NCBI GenBank assembly: GCA_037952775.1
Contig: JBANAY010000004.1
Span: 6,448,001 to 6,512,000 of the forward strand
Direction: 5' to 3'
DNA from: Clonostachys chloroleuca
Lineage: Eukaryota > Ascomycota > Sordariomycetes > Hypocreales > Bionectriaceae
Length of the DNA stretch: 64,000 nt
In this document: piece by piece, positions 22,947 to 34,012 of the stretch
How the letters are laid out: every line of letters begins with the position of its first letter
Position numbering within the stretch: the first letter of the stretch is position 1
Notes under the pieces: model-generated
The model's database searches: none
The model's input: only the letters and a program-made list of their open reading frames with translations
What the model was told of the DNA's origin: nothing
Made by a program: the position numbers and the translations under genes

Positions 22947-23441
22947 ATGTCTAAAGAAGTGACATTTAGAGGCCTTCGGTCTGGAGACATTGGTCTCATC
23001 CTTTATCGCCATGGAGTATTATATGCCCAAGAGCTCGGCTGGGATACCAGAGCCGAGGTATTCTGGGCCAAAATCATGGTGGATGTGGTCGACAACTTTG
23101 ACCCCGAAAAAGAGATATTCTGGATTGCAGAGCGTGAAGGGGAGTTTGTGGGGTGTGTTGGGGTGTGTAAGGACAGGCAGCTGGACGACACTGCCCGACT
23201 GCGACTCTTGCTTGTCGAGCCAGCCGCAAGAGGCCTAGGCCTTGGCAAGAAGCTGATTCAGAAGTCGCTGGACTTTGCGAGAGAAAAGGGTTATCACAAA
23301 ATGGTGCTCTCTACACAGAGCGCCTTGACACAGGCACGGAAATTATACCAAGCAGCTGGCTTTCAGAAGATATGCGACGAGGATGATGGGAAGTGGAAGC
23401 AGGACGGTTCCCACGGCGAATTTTGGACGATGGACCTATGA
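22947..23441 (+). CDS. GNAT-family N-acetyltransferase
   Basis: Single exon, 164 aa, a full-length small GNAT. Residues 25-65 form the N-terminal helices and first strands. IFWIAEREGEFVGCVGVCK at about 55-75 is the central beta hairpin. RLRLLLVEPAARGLGLGKKLIQKSLDFAREKG at about 84-115 is motif A, whose RGLGLGK loop binds the acetyl-CoA pyrophosphate. KMVLSTQSALTQARKLYQAAGF is motif B, where the Tyr is the usual general acid. Layout resembles MarR-associated bacterial GNATs, so a horizontal origin is possible but not shown. Substrate unknown. Intact, with a CATATATATTTC TATA-like stretch about 120 bp upstream. Confidence 0.93.
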   Translation: MSKEVTFRGLRSGDIGLILYRHGVLYAQELGWDTRAEVFWAKIMVDVVDNFDPEKEIFWIAEREGEFVGCVGVCKDRQLDDTARLRLLLVEPAARGLGLGKKLIQKSLDFAREKGYHKMVLSTQSALTQARKLYQAAGFQKICDEDDGKWKQDGSHGEFWTMDL

Positions 23442-24553
23442 ACCCAATCCTGTCACGGGCGTATATGAATGAATCGTTGGTTCATCAATGGGGAACAACG
23501 GAAGCTGGAGGAAATATGAAAAAACTGCTCCTTGTATGGTTTATTCAAAAAGACGTTTACCTCTTGGACATCGTTGAATATATTTTTCTTTTCTTCTAGT
23601 TCTTGCTAGATTGTGCCTACTGCTGTTTATGGCTGGTTGAAAGTATAGCTCATCCCATGAAACGATAAGGGGAGATTTGCAAAACCCTAGTACATACGAA
23701 CTCAGAGTCTTGTTCGCCCCATCACCCAACCCCCAGCCCCTGTCGGAGTCTGACCAGTCTAAGACCGGCATTCAGGCTTTAGGAGGCAACCGAGAGATGG
23801 AACGGGGACCATCAGGTCTAGGCTACTCGTTATACAGCTCGGGGTTAAAGTCTTTATACGTTGCATCGTGCTGTCATCACACGCGATCGAAGGGCAAATT
23901 GAGTGAAGTATTTCTCGGTGGAAGGCAGCCGCTATCGAGCCAGTGGATTTCCACTACCCGAGTGGGTCCATCGACCGTATGATTATCCACTGCGACAACG
24001 TCTCCTTAGAACGCGAATGCACCGTGGCATTAACTAGTCAGCCCACCCATCTACATGGCGACAATGAGAGGCAAGCTCCACGCCCCAGGTTCTCTCGTAT
24101 ACTTCTACAACTCTCATGATATTAGACCAGTCCTTCTGAAGAATGGTTTAAGCCCTCCTAACTTTAGGCTCTTTATACAGAAACCCTTCTTGGCAGCAGA
24201 TTAGTCTGATATATACCCCTGCTGTCCAGGCCCACTACGAAAGTGGCTTTAGTAAGTTTTTCACGTGCTAATTTACGGAATCTCATGGGAACCAGTCGAA
24301 ACTTGATATGGGCGCGGTTAAGCAGTGAAATATGGCAAAACTATGATTCATGAGACACCTAGCGCTACGCGCCCTCTGTTGACGGCGACAAAATAACCCC
24401 TCTGCCATGGCGATTAAAAAGCTGCTCTATAGGTTCGCCTTTCTTAATTTGTGGCATGGGAGTGGTCCGGTCAAGCGCCAGGTCGGGATCGTCATTTTGA
24501 GAGGAAATCCGGACATTCTCCATGTCCAATCTCGTGATAGCATCAATTGTCTT
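23442..24553. other. Intergenic, no gene seen
   Basis: No convincing frame on either strand; moderate GC, no terminal repeats noticed. Confidence 0.4.
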
Positions 24554-25698
24554 CTAGTAGCTCTCATCCGATAATTGCCCACCGACGTGCCGTGAGCGTC
24601 CTTTCAGAGTGAGGCGCCTCGCTGTCACAAGGTCTCCTATAGTCGATACAGAGAAATCGTAACTATCATCAGCCATAGTGATGTCTTCGAAGACGTTCCG
24701 TCGTTGATCCATCAAAGTTTCGCTTGCGCTAGATACAATCTTGATACATTGGCGCAGGCTATCCTTTGTCTGCTGAAGCTGTGTAAGCTGACTCACGGCG
24801 TTCTCGGAAGTGTGAGTGGATGAAATAAGAGCCGCAAGCTGCTTCTCTACATCGTCCTCATGGATCTGCAATCGCGTCACCAGCGACTGAATCGACCCTT
24901 TTGCCGAGTCAAGGCCTGATCTTACGAGCTTGTGTGCTGATGACCGATCGCTAAAGACAGGGGATTCCCTTGTTATTAATTCAAACTGCTCAATCTGCAA
25001 TGACAATTGAGCGCAAATGCTGAGACCCTGCTGGGTACTAGCCTTCTCCTCAAGTATAGCTTCCCACTCTGAGGCATTAATTACTTTCCCTGTTGCCTTG
25101 TCATTGTTAAGCAGGAGCTGAACTTTCTCCTCGACGGTCCGCATATGTTCTTGTAGGTCGTTAGACGTATCGGAGATCAAATCCTTGTAGTCTTCGAGGG
25201 CTTTGGGGGTTATGGCAGCAACATGACTACAGAGTATATTTAGTATATTTGCTTAGGGATACGTTGGAATACGAGTACTCACATATTCGCGTTTGCCAAG
25301 GCTATGTTAATAGTAGATTTATAACTAGCCAGCATAGCCCTAAAATCGTCTATATCTCCTTGAAGATATTTCTGCGTGATCTAGTCCCGGATGCTAGGCC
25401 GAGAGCCTGTCGAGTGGTTTGTACATCGTGTAATAATGTCGCCGTACTCCTCGCAAGCCTTTCCACAGTGATGGAGGGGAGTTTTGAGAGCCGCAAAATC
25501 AAGTTCAGGGTGATTGGTCACAGTATCTAGTAGACACTCCAACACGGTAGTGAGGTCATTGAGCTCGCCTTTTAGCGCCCGGACGTCTTTGTCTTGGCTC
25601 TGAAAGCTGCGGACAGTGCTATAAAGCACAACACTAGATTGTAAGGCAAAGGTCACGAGTGCAACCACACTAGAGGCAATACTTAGCGGGTCGCCCAT
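24554..25698 (-). pseudogene. HeLo-like (PF17111-type) STAND N-terminal-domain protein with in-frame stop
   Basis: Exons 25698-25283 and 25226-24554 with a 56-nt intron (GTGAGT to CTGTAG), 1089 nt in one frame. The N-terminus MGDPLSIASSVVALVTFALQ is typical of the fungal N-terminal domain of STAND proteins, also called the azaphilone cluster protein L N-terminal domain. It continues LYSTVRSFQSQ, LNDLTTVLECL and HHCGKACEEYGDII. A TAG at 25383-25381 replaces the Trp that the family has after FRD, a G-to-A change of the RIP type (CCA to CTA on the other strand). Coding resumes immediately (GDIDDFRAMLASYKST). Downstream there is coiled-coil-like helical sequence but no NTPase. The domain is proposed to be a membrane-targeting, cell-death-type signalling module. 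An intact gene would give 362 aa. Confidence 0.8.
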
Positions 25699-27064
25699 GG
25701 TAAATGGTACATAGGTATAAGCTTATGAAGAGGACAGTTGATGTCACCAGTCGAGGCGGGGTAGGTCTGTATCAACAGACTTACGGTCATTACTTGAAAC
25801 GAGCGCATTACGAGCTTAGTCATGGACCAATGGCGTCACACATTATGTGGACCCTTCTAGTGAAGGAATTTCGGAGGCACGAAAAGCCATGCTCTATTAC
25901 AGGAGCTATTCTCCCTATTTCAATAAAGTTCGGTTTCCTTAACCGAGATTACTAGTCCACTGTAGATGGTATATTATATCTAAACTCAGCTTTGAACAAT
26001 GCGCCGCTCGGACAATTGGAATGTTCACGGGCTAACTAATTTCCGAAAACTTAGTCAGCTGACTGTCCACGTGACTCCATGTTTTGTCACAGCTTGCGAT
26101 CGGCTTATGACCGTGCGACAACGACAAGAGTACAACTCTGATGTTACCAGGTTCTAGCTGGGTCTGAAGTCAGCAAGAATCTAGAGACAACCAGCATATA
26201 TAAACAGCCATAAGAAAAGCCAAAGATCCTATATAGACGGTGCACCACAATCAGCCTTAGCAACTAGGTGGAGGGAAGGGGAAATTTCCGGCAGCTTCAT
26301 TCAGCCAGCTAGCGGTGTAGAGCATGCGTGCATCGCGGCCTTGACCTCTTCGGCATAACACACAATGATCCAGACGTCCTCTCATGCATGCCACGTGCTA
26401 GGAGCGCCCGGGTGACAGTCGTGCAGTATACTTCCTCATCGAAATGTTCCCTAATAAAGGACATCATCTAGCGTCGCACAGCGCCAGCTTCTTTGGCCAA
26501 TTGCAGATCATTTATCCAACATAACTGGGATGGTCAATGGGTTCGGGACCGGCACGATTCGGTGGCTTAGTCGTCCTTCTAGACCGCATGTAGATCGATC
26601 GGGTTCTACGGGCAGCACGCTCAGTGCAAAGACATGGCATTAATATTATTTTGATTCGAATATCCTCGATCTAGTATGGGAGGGAGCTGTTCATGCTGGG
26701 CTTCGGTGAGTCGAGGAGCTGCAGCAGGGGATGCAGACTTTATAATAGGAACAAAGCGAAGGCTTCAATTCTGCATTGTTCTCTAGAAGCGCGTGCAGCT
26801 AGCGGCTTCCTAAGAAAAGAAAACAACATAAGTATAGGATAGATGCTGTATACAGAACCTGAAATAACCATTGAGTAGCCTTTGCCAAAGAAGAGCGGCT
26901 ACTCGAGTGACTAATATGCTGAGCTTGCGCAATATCGGTGTACCGGCAGAACGTAGATCCGAGGCCCTTCACAGCCCGCCCTTCAACAACCCCGCATCTC
27001 GGCCAATGTTCACGGTCCACCTTTACCCGTTTCCCATTCCTTCAAAGCTCTAGATCACTCCACT
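25699..27064. other. Intergenic, no gene seen
   Basis: No supported gene; the last 60 bases precede the C2H2 gene at 27065. Confidence 0.4.
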
Positions 27065-27818
27065 ATGGAATGCCCTGTTTGTGATCGTAAGTTCAGGACG
27101 GAAGGGAGCCTTAAGCAACACTGTCGAGACAGTCATCCGAAGACGTATTGTCTGCGATGCGAGCGTTCTTTCGCGAACCGCGAATCTCTCCGACAGCATA
27201 TCTCCTCGTCGTCAAACCATCACAGATGCGAATATTGTCCTCACAAACCTGATTTTGCGTCATCTACGGCACTAGAGAAGCATCAAGAAAACTCTCACGA
27301 GCTTTGCAAACCTTGCGATAGGTCCTTCAATACTCCAGAAAGCCTCGAACAACATGATATAGCTGTACATAATCTCTGCAAGGACTGCGGCAATTTTTTT
27401 GATACTGAACATAATCTCCAAAATGTTTGCGATCCTATAAACGCTGGGGTTTGCAGATCATATATTGACTTCCATGCAGCATCAGAGGACACATGCCGCG
27501 AAACTCATTCCATGCCCAGGATGCTCGAGAAGCTTCGACAAGGAGTCAGCGATGGTGTTACACCTTGAGGCTGGAACATGCTCATCTGGTACAACCGCCG
27601 CTATCGTCGATGATCTTGCCCACCAGTGTTATCAGTCTGGCCACTATATTTCGAATGATGGGGAATACGACTTCAGCTGTCCTGACTGTGAAACCCTTTT
27701 CGTCTGGATGAGTGGGCTTCTGCAGCATGCGGAAAGTAACGCTTGCAAGGTTAGTCTTTGTAAGGACTCACCGTTGGGCAAGTTCATGCATTTCCTACGG
27801 CTCCGTGTTCAATCTTGA
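27065..27818 (+). CDS. C2H2 zinc-finger protein, 232 aa (paralog 1)
   Basis: Exons 27065-27424 and 27480-27818 with a 55-nt intron (GTTTGC to ATGCAG); joined CDS 699 nt. At least five finger-like units: CPVCDRKF...H..SH, CLRCERSF...HISSSSNHH, CEYCPHKPDF...H, CKPCDRSF...H, CKDCGNFF, then exon 2 CPGCSRSFDKESAMVLHLEAGTC and CPDCETLFVWMSGLLQH. The C-terminus LGKFMHFLRLRVQS is conserved in the paralog at 48.6-49.4 kb. The intron position after NLQN is the same in both copies. Likely nucleic-acid binding; the family is fungal and uncharacterised. Confidence 0.85.
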
Positions 27819-29860
27819 AAGGTTCACTGCAAGTATACTAGAGTATGATGGATTGTGGCGATTTATGGGGTTACTCGCATGCAATTTCATCGTGTATCAC
27901 ATAAATCGAGGCTATTAGTATGACCATGACAAGGAACGGCGATTTCAAAGTCCGGATACCTTCGCCAGTAAACAGCAGTCGTAATAAGATTTTGGAGGCT
28001 ATGAGTGATGGCTATTGGTGTGGGAGATCTGGATCTGACGATCTAGCGAAAGAATTCCGGTGTGTGTGGCGTCTGACAAGAGTTTGGATCACATTGTGTC
28101 TATCCGAAGAAATGTTAATTACTAGAGAGATGTTGGCGCCTCATGTGCCTGCTCCGCAAGCCTCCATCTCGTCCCTCAGGGCCTGCTCCAATATCTCGCT
28201 GTAGAGCTTAGAATATAGGTTCATCTTTACTACTATTACTTGAGTAATCTTATTTCTATAGATACTATTAAATTAGAAGTGATAGCTTGCCAACTCCTCT
28301 GCTGACTGTCCGCCATGCGGCCTGAGCACCTGTGACACGGCGCCCCTTTCCCTGCTTCTAGAAGCCAATAAGAACAGGTATGCAAGGTATGTATGTACGT
28401 TTGCCAGGACCTGCCCTCGAGCAGGTGAGAGGGGCTCTTGTGCCGTTGGGGGCGAGCGAGGTCGATGGTAGTCCGCAGGTCAGACACCACAGCTTCTATG
28501 ATCGAGTCATTTCCTCGTTCCAAAATATTTTCGACTTCGATGAGCAACCGGGTCGGGTCGCCTGTGCGCGGTTCGTGTGCGCGGGCGAAACCGTGGTTCG
28601 TCACGTAGGATCTCGGACAACTTGTCGATAGCTGCTCCTATGACGTTCCTCTGTGGGGCTCAGAGCCAGAAGTGGCTTTCGGGAGTTTATGTGTAGTTTA
28701 GACAAGGAGCCGAGAATGGCTTATTTAAAGTAGCTTGCATGGGGCTCACTGGCCTCCAGACACTTTGCCGGTCCTAGCTTCTAGACACAGTCTACTAAGT
28801 TTATGGCAACCGGTTCAATTCACCCTGATGAGCTCAACAGGCTTTTCCTGGGTCGCCAGAGATGTTCCCCGGTCTATGGACTAGGATATGAGATACGGTT
28901 AAAGGAGCTGCAGGAGAAATCCGCATCCGAGAGGACGAATGAATGAATGGTGATAATTACATTTGACACGATAATGGCTGGCCATGTTTGGTCGATGTAT
29001 ACAGTATTTCCACGGTCTTGAATGTATCGCGAACCGGCCCACAGAGTCTAGTCAGCATTAATACGGCAACCGTGACGTCTGAATCCGAAACTGGTCAGCC
29101 CCGTTGCATGGGTCTTCGTAGATGGCTGGCTTCGGCAAATGAGGGGTAGCTAACCAAAAATCGCTGGGTGCGCACAACGACGCCATTTTCTGATGCTAAT
29201 TTCCTCTCTTGGATGAAGGAGCTCAAAAAGTGGCTATGGAAGCCAAAAAAGGCTGCTGATATGTCCACACCCCTGGTACCGATGTAGAGCGACTGGATAG
29301 GTACCATAGGGAACGCTTGAATGTATCTTTTCCGCAAGGGACCGTGGCAAGCCGCTCTGGACGTTAAAGCACAAAAAACGCAGGCCTTTGCGTGGGCATT
29401 CCTGACACAGCCCATATCTCCACCGGCGATCTCCAGATTGCCTCTTTTTTTTTTTTTTTTTTCCCCTTTTTTGAATACCTGGGGTTTCGCCTCCGCCAAA
29501 TGCCCACATGCGGTTTTTCTCAATAGAATACGACACAGAGGTAGTAAAATGGCATGATACAAAGCGCGACACACATACGTACGTCGCCAGGCATCATCGA
29601 TGACCTAAGCCGGGATCGCCTGGCTACATGTGGCAGGCAAAGCAAAGCGATAACATGATTGTGGTAAAATCCGGCTGGCTTTTCTCCACATTGCACAGCC
29701 TCACGGGATTTTCATACAAAAGATAGCCGCTGAATTGATTTCCTAATATATTAAATTGGATTATCGTGACCAAATTTGTTTTTATGCTTAATGCACTCGG
29801 AAATCAGAATCTCGTGTTCAGTCCTGTTTGCTACAGTTCTAGCCAAGGACGCCCCTAAGT
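27819..29860. other. Intergenic, no gene seen; T18 run
   Basis: Several overlapping frames but none protein-like. An 18-T run (29445-29462) followed by CCCC and T6 would be an A-rich tail on the minus strand, as at the 3' end of a LINE or processed copy, but no coding sequence supports this. Confidence 0.4.
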
Positions 29861-30607
29861 ATGGAAGACAAATCCCTAGCTTGCCCCTTTCTTCGGGCAC
29901 ACCCAACAGCAAATAGATCATGCGCACAACTCAAATTAGCTCGATTAAGAGATATCAAGCAACACATAGCACGGCGGCATACCGTGTTAGCATCAAATAC
30001 CTGTGAAACTTGCGGGCAAAACTTTTCTACTCGACCAAAGGTTGAGATACATAGTGGCGGGTTCCCTTGTCCAACGCATTCAAGACTTATCTCCGATGAG
30101 ATAATTCCTGACCTCAAGCGTCGGGCACCTAGAAATGGAGGATTAGAAGACAAGTGGATCGCTATCTTCGAAAAATTATTTGGAAGGAAACAGCCTGGTA
30201 AGATGGACATTTACCTGGGCTCCTTCGAGGAGGAAATCAGCAAGCAATTAATACCTCTTTCACCCGAAACCTGGAGTCAAGAATTCCTCCGCAAATATCC
30301 TCTATTCCATAACCAGACGAGTTATGAGATAAAGCAGGTTATAGCTGACGTTTTAGCTGAAATAACTAGAAATGGTTATGAAACTAGCTCTCAGAAGACT
30401 GAGATACAGCAAGACGATCAAATATCAGACTATCACCAAGACAGCAATGTTGAATATATACCGAGAGAAGCAGACTTGCCGCTCGAGTTCACACAGCTTC
30501 CGGGACTAATCAGCTGGCCCTGGGCAATTGATGAATCTGTTTTTAAGGAGGGTGAATTTGAAAGTGACTTCTCATTGGAGGACCAGCTAGATGATTTTTA
30601 TCCATAA
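29861..30607 (+). CDS. C2H2-like zinc-finger protein, 248 aa
   Basis: Single exon. The N-terminal 65 residues match the fungal pattern CPF..., a spaced second Cys (NRSCAQLKLARLRDIKQHIARRH) and CETCGQNFSTRPKVEIH, i.e. two atypical fingers joined by an RLRDIKQHIxRRH helix. Homologous fingers are frequent in fungal proteins close to NLR and het genes. The rest (residues 85-248) is helical (KWIAIFEKLFGRK, SYEIKQVIADVLAEI) and then acidic, ending EDQLDDFYP. An acidic tail could be an activation region. Function unknown; probably nuclear. Confidence 0.75.
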   Translation: MEDKSLACPFLRAHPTANRSCAQLKLARLRDIKQHIARRHTVLASNTCETCGQNFSTRPKVEIHSGGFPCPTHSRLISDEIIPDLKRRAPRNGGLEDKWIAIFEKLFGRKQPGKMDIYLGSFEEEISKQLIPLSPETWSQEFLRKYPLFHNQTSYEIKQVIADVLAEITRNGYETSSQKTEIQQDDQISDYHQDSNVEYIPREADLPLEFTQLPGLISWPWAIDESVFKEGEFESDFSLEDQLDDFYP

Positions 30608-30937
30608 AGAAATGAATCTACTATAGGGGAATAGTTAGCCAAAGTCTATTTACAACACAGTATATATCTATGAATTTAAATCTAACAGACGACTGGCTAG
30701 TACAAATTGCTTATGCTAGGTAGAGCCTTTTGTGTTGTAGCTATCTTATTTAGGATTTATAGGAATCCGTGCTATATAAGATTAACTTAATTTATATCTA
30801 TAATAGGGTGTCTCAACTGGGATAAATAACAAAAAGGGTTCTCTATAATAAAATTATAATAAAAACAAGGTTAAGCCTGCCTCTAATATAATCAGTTATA
30901 TAAGGATACTTCTTCTTATATATCTATAATTTCGGAT
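30608..30937. other. AT-rich 3' flanks of convergent genes
   Basis: About 330 bp between two convergent genes; AT-rich, no gene seen. Confidence 0.4.
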
Positions 30938-33064
30938 CTACAATCGAGTCTGATAAACGGGCACCGGATTTCTGTTTATAGCAGGTAATAGACCGGTCTC
31001 GCGGGGGTTTGTACTCATACAAAATTGCCATGTTGTATCGTCCAAAGATTCCTTCGCCCTAAATTGATGACCGTCAAGGTATATTAGTCCGTCTGGAGGC
31101 TTGTCAGTGACGATCAGGCGACAGATTTCTTTAGCCATGTTTAAATTAGTTTGAAGCTGACTTGAAGGGTCGCTCCATGCTTCTCTAATAACACGTTCTG
31201 CAGCACGTATATCAACATTGTCTGGAACGGATAAGGGAAATGCGCATAGCATCACATATGGGCAATCTGCCATTCCATTACTCTCCCCAAAAGCACACAG
31301 CGCTTTCCATGCCCCATATTTCTCTTGCCTGTCACGTATTTGCTTTGAGTGCGATCCCAAGTCCTGATCATGCTTTGCTTCCACCATTTCCACAAACTTA
31401 GCACACAAGTACCGTCTATGGAAAACATCCTGCTTTGATTCCTTTCGGTCTATTAACTCACTCAAGAGTTGTATATTGATTTTTTGGGTCTTGTCGGTAT
31501 CTTTGGCCGTTTCGCCGTGGCTGTCATTGTTACCGCTTCTGTCACCGTCGCTACCACTGTTACTGCTATTTACTTTTGTGCGATCTATCTCGTGGAGATT
31601 AAGCCTGAGTTTGTTCAGGCGGGCGAATGACAGCGCACAGGACAGAATATCGGCGATAGACCTCCTGTCACTTAGATTAAGCTCTACCTGTCTCGGCGAG
31701 CGTCTTTTTCTCCCTGGACTAGCTTCTGTTTGTGTTACATTTTGAATAGGGTCATTCTGCCCCTCTGGATTGGGACTAATTGTACTAGGCTGGGCCTGGC
31801 CCTCTGTTACCTGAGTGGTATGTGATCCTTGGCTTAGCTGCGCTTCACTACGTGTAACTTCAACCGAGTCATGTTGGTAGCTCGACTGTGGGGGGCTAGT
31901 CTCGGCTTCGCACCCGGTTCCCTGGGCAGATGGTGGCCCTTGGCTCGACTGCGCTCTATTAAAGTCTATATCAATCGAGTCGATTTCATCTGAACAGGGA
32001 CCGGCTGACTCGCTTGACTCGACTCGACTGGATTGGGCGTGACTAGACTGTGTGCGACTGGACTGGGCGTAACTAGGCTCATTTTCTAGGACCGACTCTG
32101 CCATCCCACTGGAGTCAAATAAGTCCTGATCACTAAGCTCCATACCATCTCCACCTATATCGAACGTGAGACTATTATCTGCAGCATGTCTATCGTTAGT
32201 AATATCATCACTTGAATACACTGTTGCGCTTTCTTCTAAAAAGTTCGGCATAGCCTCGACATTCATAACAACGGGATGCGTCCATCCAAATTCATCGGTG
32301 AATTGCACGACTTCTGGAGTAATCGGTCCCATTCTCCTTTTCATCGTCTTTTCTACAAAGTGTTTTTGATCGGTGGAGGGCTGAATCATATTCGCGCATA
32401 TCTCCACTTCTAGTTGTTTTCTAAAACTAGGGGCGAGCTCCTCAGCTTGTTCTGTGAAGATATGTGGAAGTCCTTGATAAATCAGTCGTATTCCAATCAG
32501 CATCGCGATGCCAGAGTCCTCAAGACTTGATAATCTCGGTCCATGCTGCTTCTCAATCGGTTTGAGTGAGCCTGTTGGGGTCTCGATTTGGAGGGGTGGG
32601 CTGTCGTTCATGTGGCTATCATACCATTGTAACCCCCCGGGACATACAACAAGAAATGCCCATTTAGATTCTCTAAAATGGCAGGGAATAATTACGATGG
32701 TGGAACTGTGTTCCGGGATCTTGATAACACCGTTAGACATGCTTTGGATAGGGTCTATCCTCCGGTTTGTATAGTACTGGCGTTTTCGAATGATGTCCAA
32801 ATAGTTATTCACATTGTCCTCAGTTAGGCCCTCCCCACGGGTTATACCACAGACTGGCCGATATTTTTCTGTCAAGGCTTCTAATTCTGGATCTATATCT
32901 CCGAACGGCAAGGATTCATATATGCCCGTTATAATCGAGTCTAGGTTTCTTATTCTTGGGTACAGTTTGGAAATATTAGAGAATAATTCCTTCAATTCGT
33001 TTATAGACCATGGGTATTCTAAAAAGTCTTGAATATCGTTGAGCATGCTGGGTAGCATTTTCAT
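30938..33064 (-). CDS. Ulp1/C48 peptidase-like protein with degenerate active site, 708 aa
   Basis: Single exon. Residues 60-215 resemble the Ulp1-like cysteine peptidase fold (SUMO/ubiquitin-like protease, or the peptidase carried by some MULE and other plant and fungal transposons): IVIIPCHFRESKWAFLVV, then QWYDSHMND and SSLEDSGIAMLIGIRLI. In active enzymes these are HW..., D and DCG. Here His is Lys (KWAF) and Cys is Ser (DSG); only the Asp remains, so it is probably not a protease. Residues 320-440 are a low-complexity QSS/Ser-rich linker. Residues 450-640 are helical with RKRRSPRQVEL as a possible NLS. The frame is fully open over 2.1 kb, which argues for selection on a non-catalytic role. 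It could begin further upstream with an extra exon. Confidence 0.7.
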   Translation of the reverse strand: MKMLPSMLNDIQDFLEYPWSINELKELFSNISKLYPRIRNLDSIITGIYESLPFGDIDPELEALTEKYRPVCGITRGEGLTEDNVNNYLDIIRKRQYYTNRRIDPIQSMSNGVIKIPEHSSTIVIIPCHFRESKWAFLVVCPGGLQWYDSHMNDSPPLQIETPTGSLKPIEKQHGPRLSSLEDSGIAMLIGIRLIYQGLPHIFTEQAEELAPSFRKQLEVEICANMIQPSTDQKHFVEKTMKRRMGPITPEVVQFTDEFGWTHPVVMNVEAMPNFLEESATVYSSDDITNDRHAADNSLTFDIGGDGMELSDQDLFDSSGMAESVLENEPSYAQSSRTQSSHAQSSRVESSESAGPCSDEIDSIDIDFNRAQSSQGPPSAQGTGCEAETSPPQSSYQHDSVEVTRSEAQLSQGSHTTQVTEGQAQPSTISPNPEGQNDPIQNVTQTEASPGRKRRSPRQVELNLSDRRSIADILSCALSFARLNKLRLNLHEIDRTKVNSSNSGSDGDRSGNNDSHGETAKDTDKTQKINIQLLSELIDRKESKQDVFHRRYLCAKFVEMVEAKHDQDLGSHSKQIRDRQEKYGAWKALCAFGESNGMADCPYVMLCAFPLSVPDNVDIRAAERVIREAWSDPSSQLQTNLNMAKEICRLIVTDKPPDGLIYLDGHQFRAKESLDDTTWQFCMSTNPRETGLLPAINRNPVPVYQTRL

Positions 33065-34012
33065 ACAGGTGGGCTGGCCATGTAGCTTATATTGCTCAGT
33101 AACAGAAGATTTGGCCTTTCAACAGGGCATAATGTCTATCGCCGCCACGCAAAAGGTTGCCCCACTATCCTTGGGGGAATCATTTTATGGGCGCCGATTA
33201 CAGTTGCAGCGGAAAATAGCCATTTACGCCCTGAGTACCTGTGAAATTTCCAACCAGCCAACAATGATCGCAATGTCAGTCTCGGGAGGAGGGATAACCA
33301 AGCCAAAAAAAATCAAATAATCACAAAGTAGATCAACCAAAAGTAAAAACATTATTGAATTTCAGCAGGATCCAAAGCTGCTCGGATTTAGTTTGAATGT
33401 ACCCCTATCTGCCTCAATACAATAAAAAGAAAATCTACCATGATATAAACATCGAACAGATATGAATGAGTTAGCAAGGGTTCTCATTTATACAGACCGA
33501 GTCGACAGTCTTGGCATGGTTTGGCGCTGACTGTGCGATGGCCAACGCCTGCAGGGGCGAAGGCGATAGTGATACTCCTGATCATATTGTCACTTGCTAG
33601 ACATCTATTATAGGGTCGACCGGGAGGAGTGTCCGCTTTTCTGTTCCGCAGTTATTTTAAAGAGAGCTATTATTAGACAAAGGTGTGGAGGAACATAGTG
33701 CAAAAAATAAAATACACTGTGAAGTATCTTGTTTGGTGCACGAAAAAAAGCTTATTGCTCTAGAAAACTGTGTACTACTCCGTGGATATTGGTCCTTCCG
33801 AGCGCTGTTTTCCAACCTGCTGTAATAGCATCTTTACCGTAAACTCCAGCCCGGACGATAGAAGCCTGTCGTCTTCTTGTGAACTTTCTAATGTCAGATT
33901 GCTCTGAATTCAATCTATCAAGGCCAAAAATAGGTGATAACACACACAAGAAAAGAAGAAGACAAAGCAAATGTGTTCAGGCTGGAAGATACCACGTTCA
34001 ACGAGGAATTCT
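33065..34012. other. Intergenic, no gene seen
   Basis: No supported gene. Contains a 91-codon and a 72-codon minus-strand frame downstream of the vWA gene that do not look coding. Confidence 0.4.

Noticed and set aside
29095..29574. 159-codon minus-strand frame including a Lys run
   Set aside because: The Lys run comes from the T18 homopolymer; nothing else resembles a domain and no splice signals support it.
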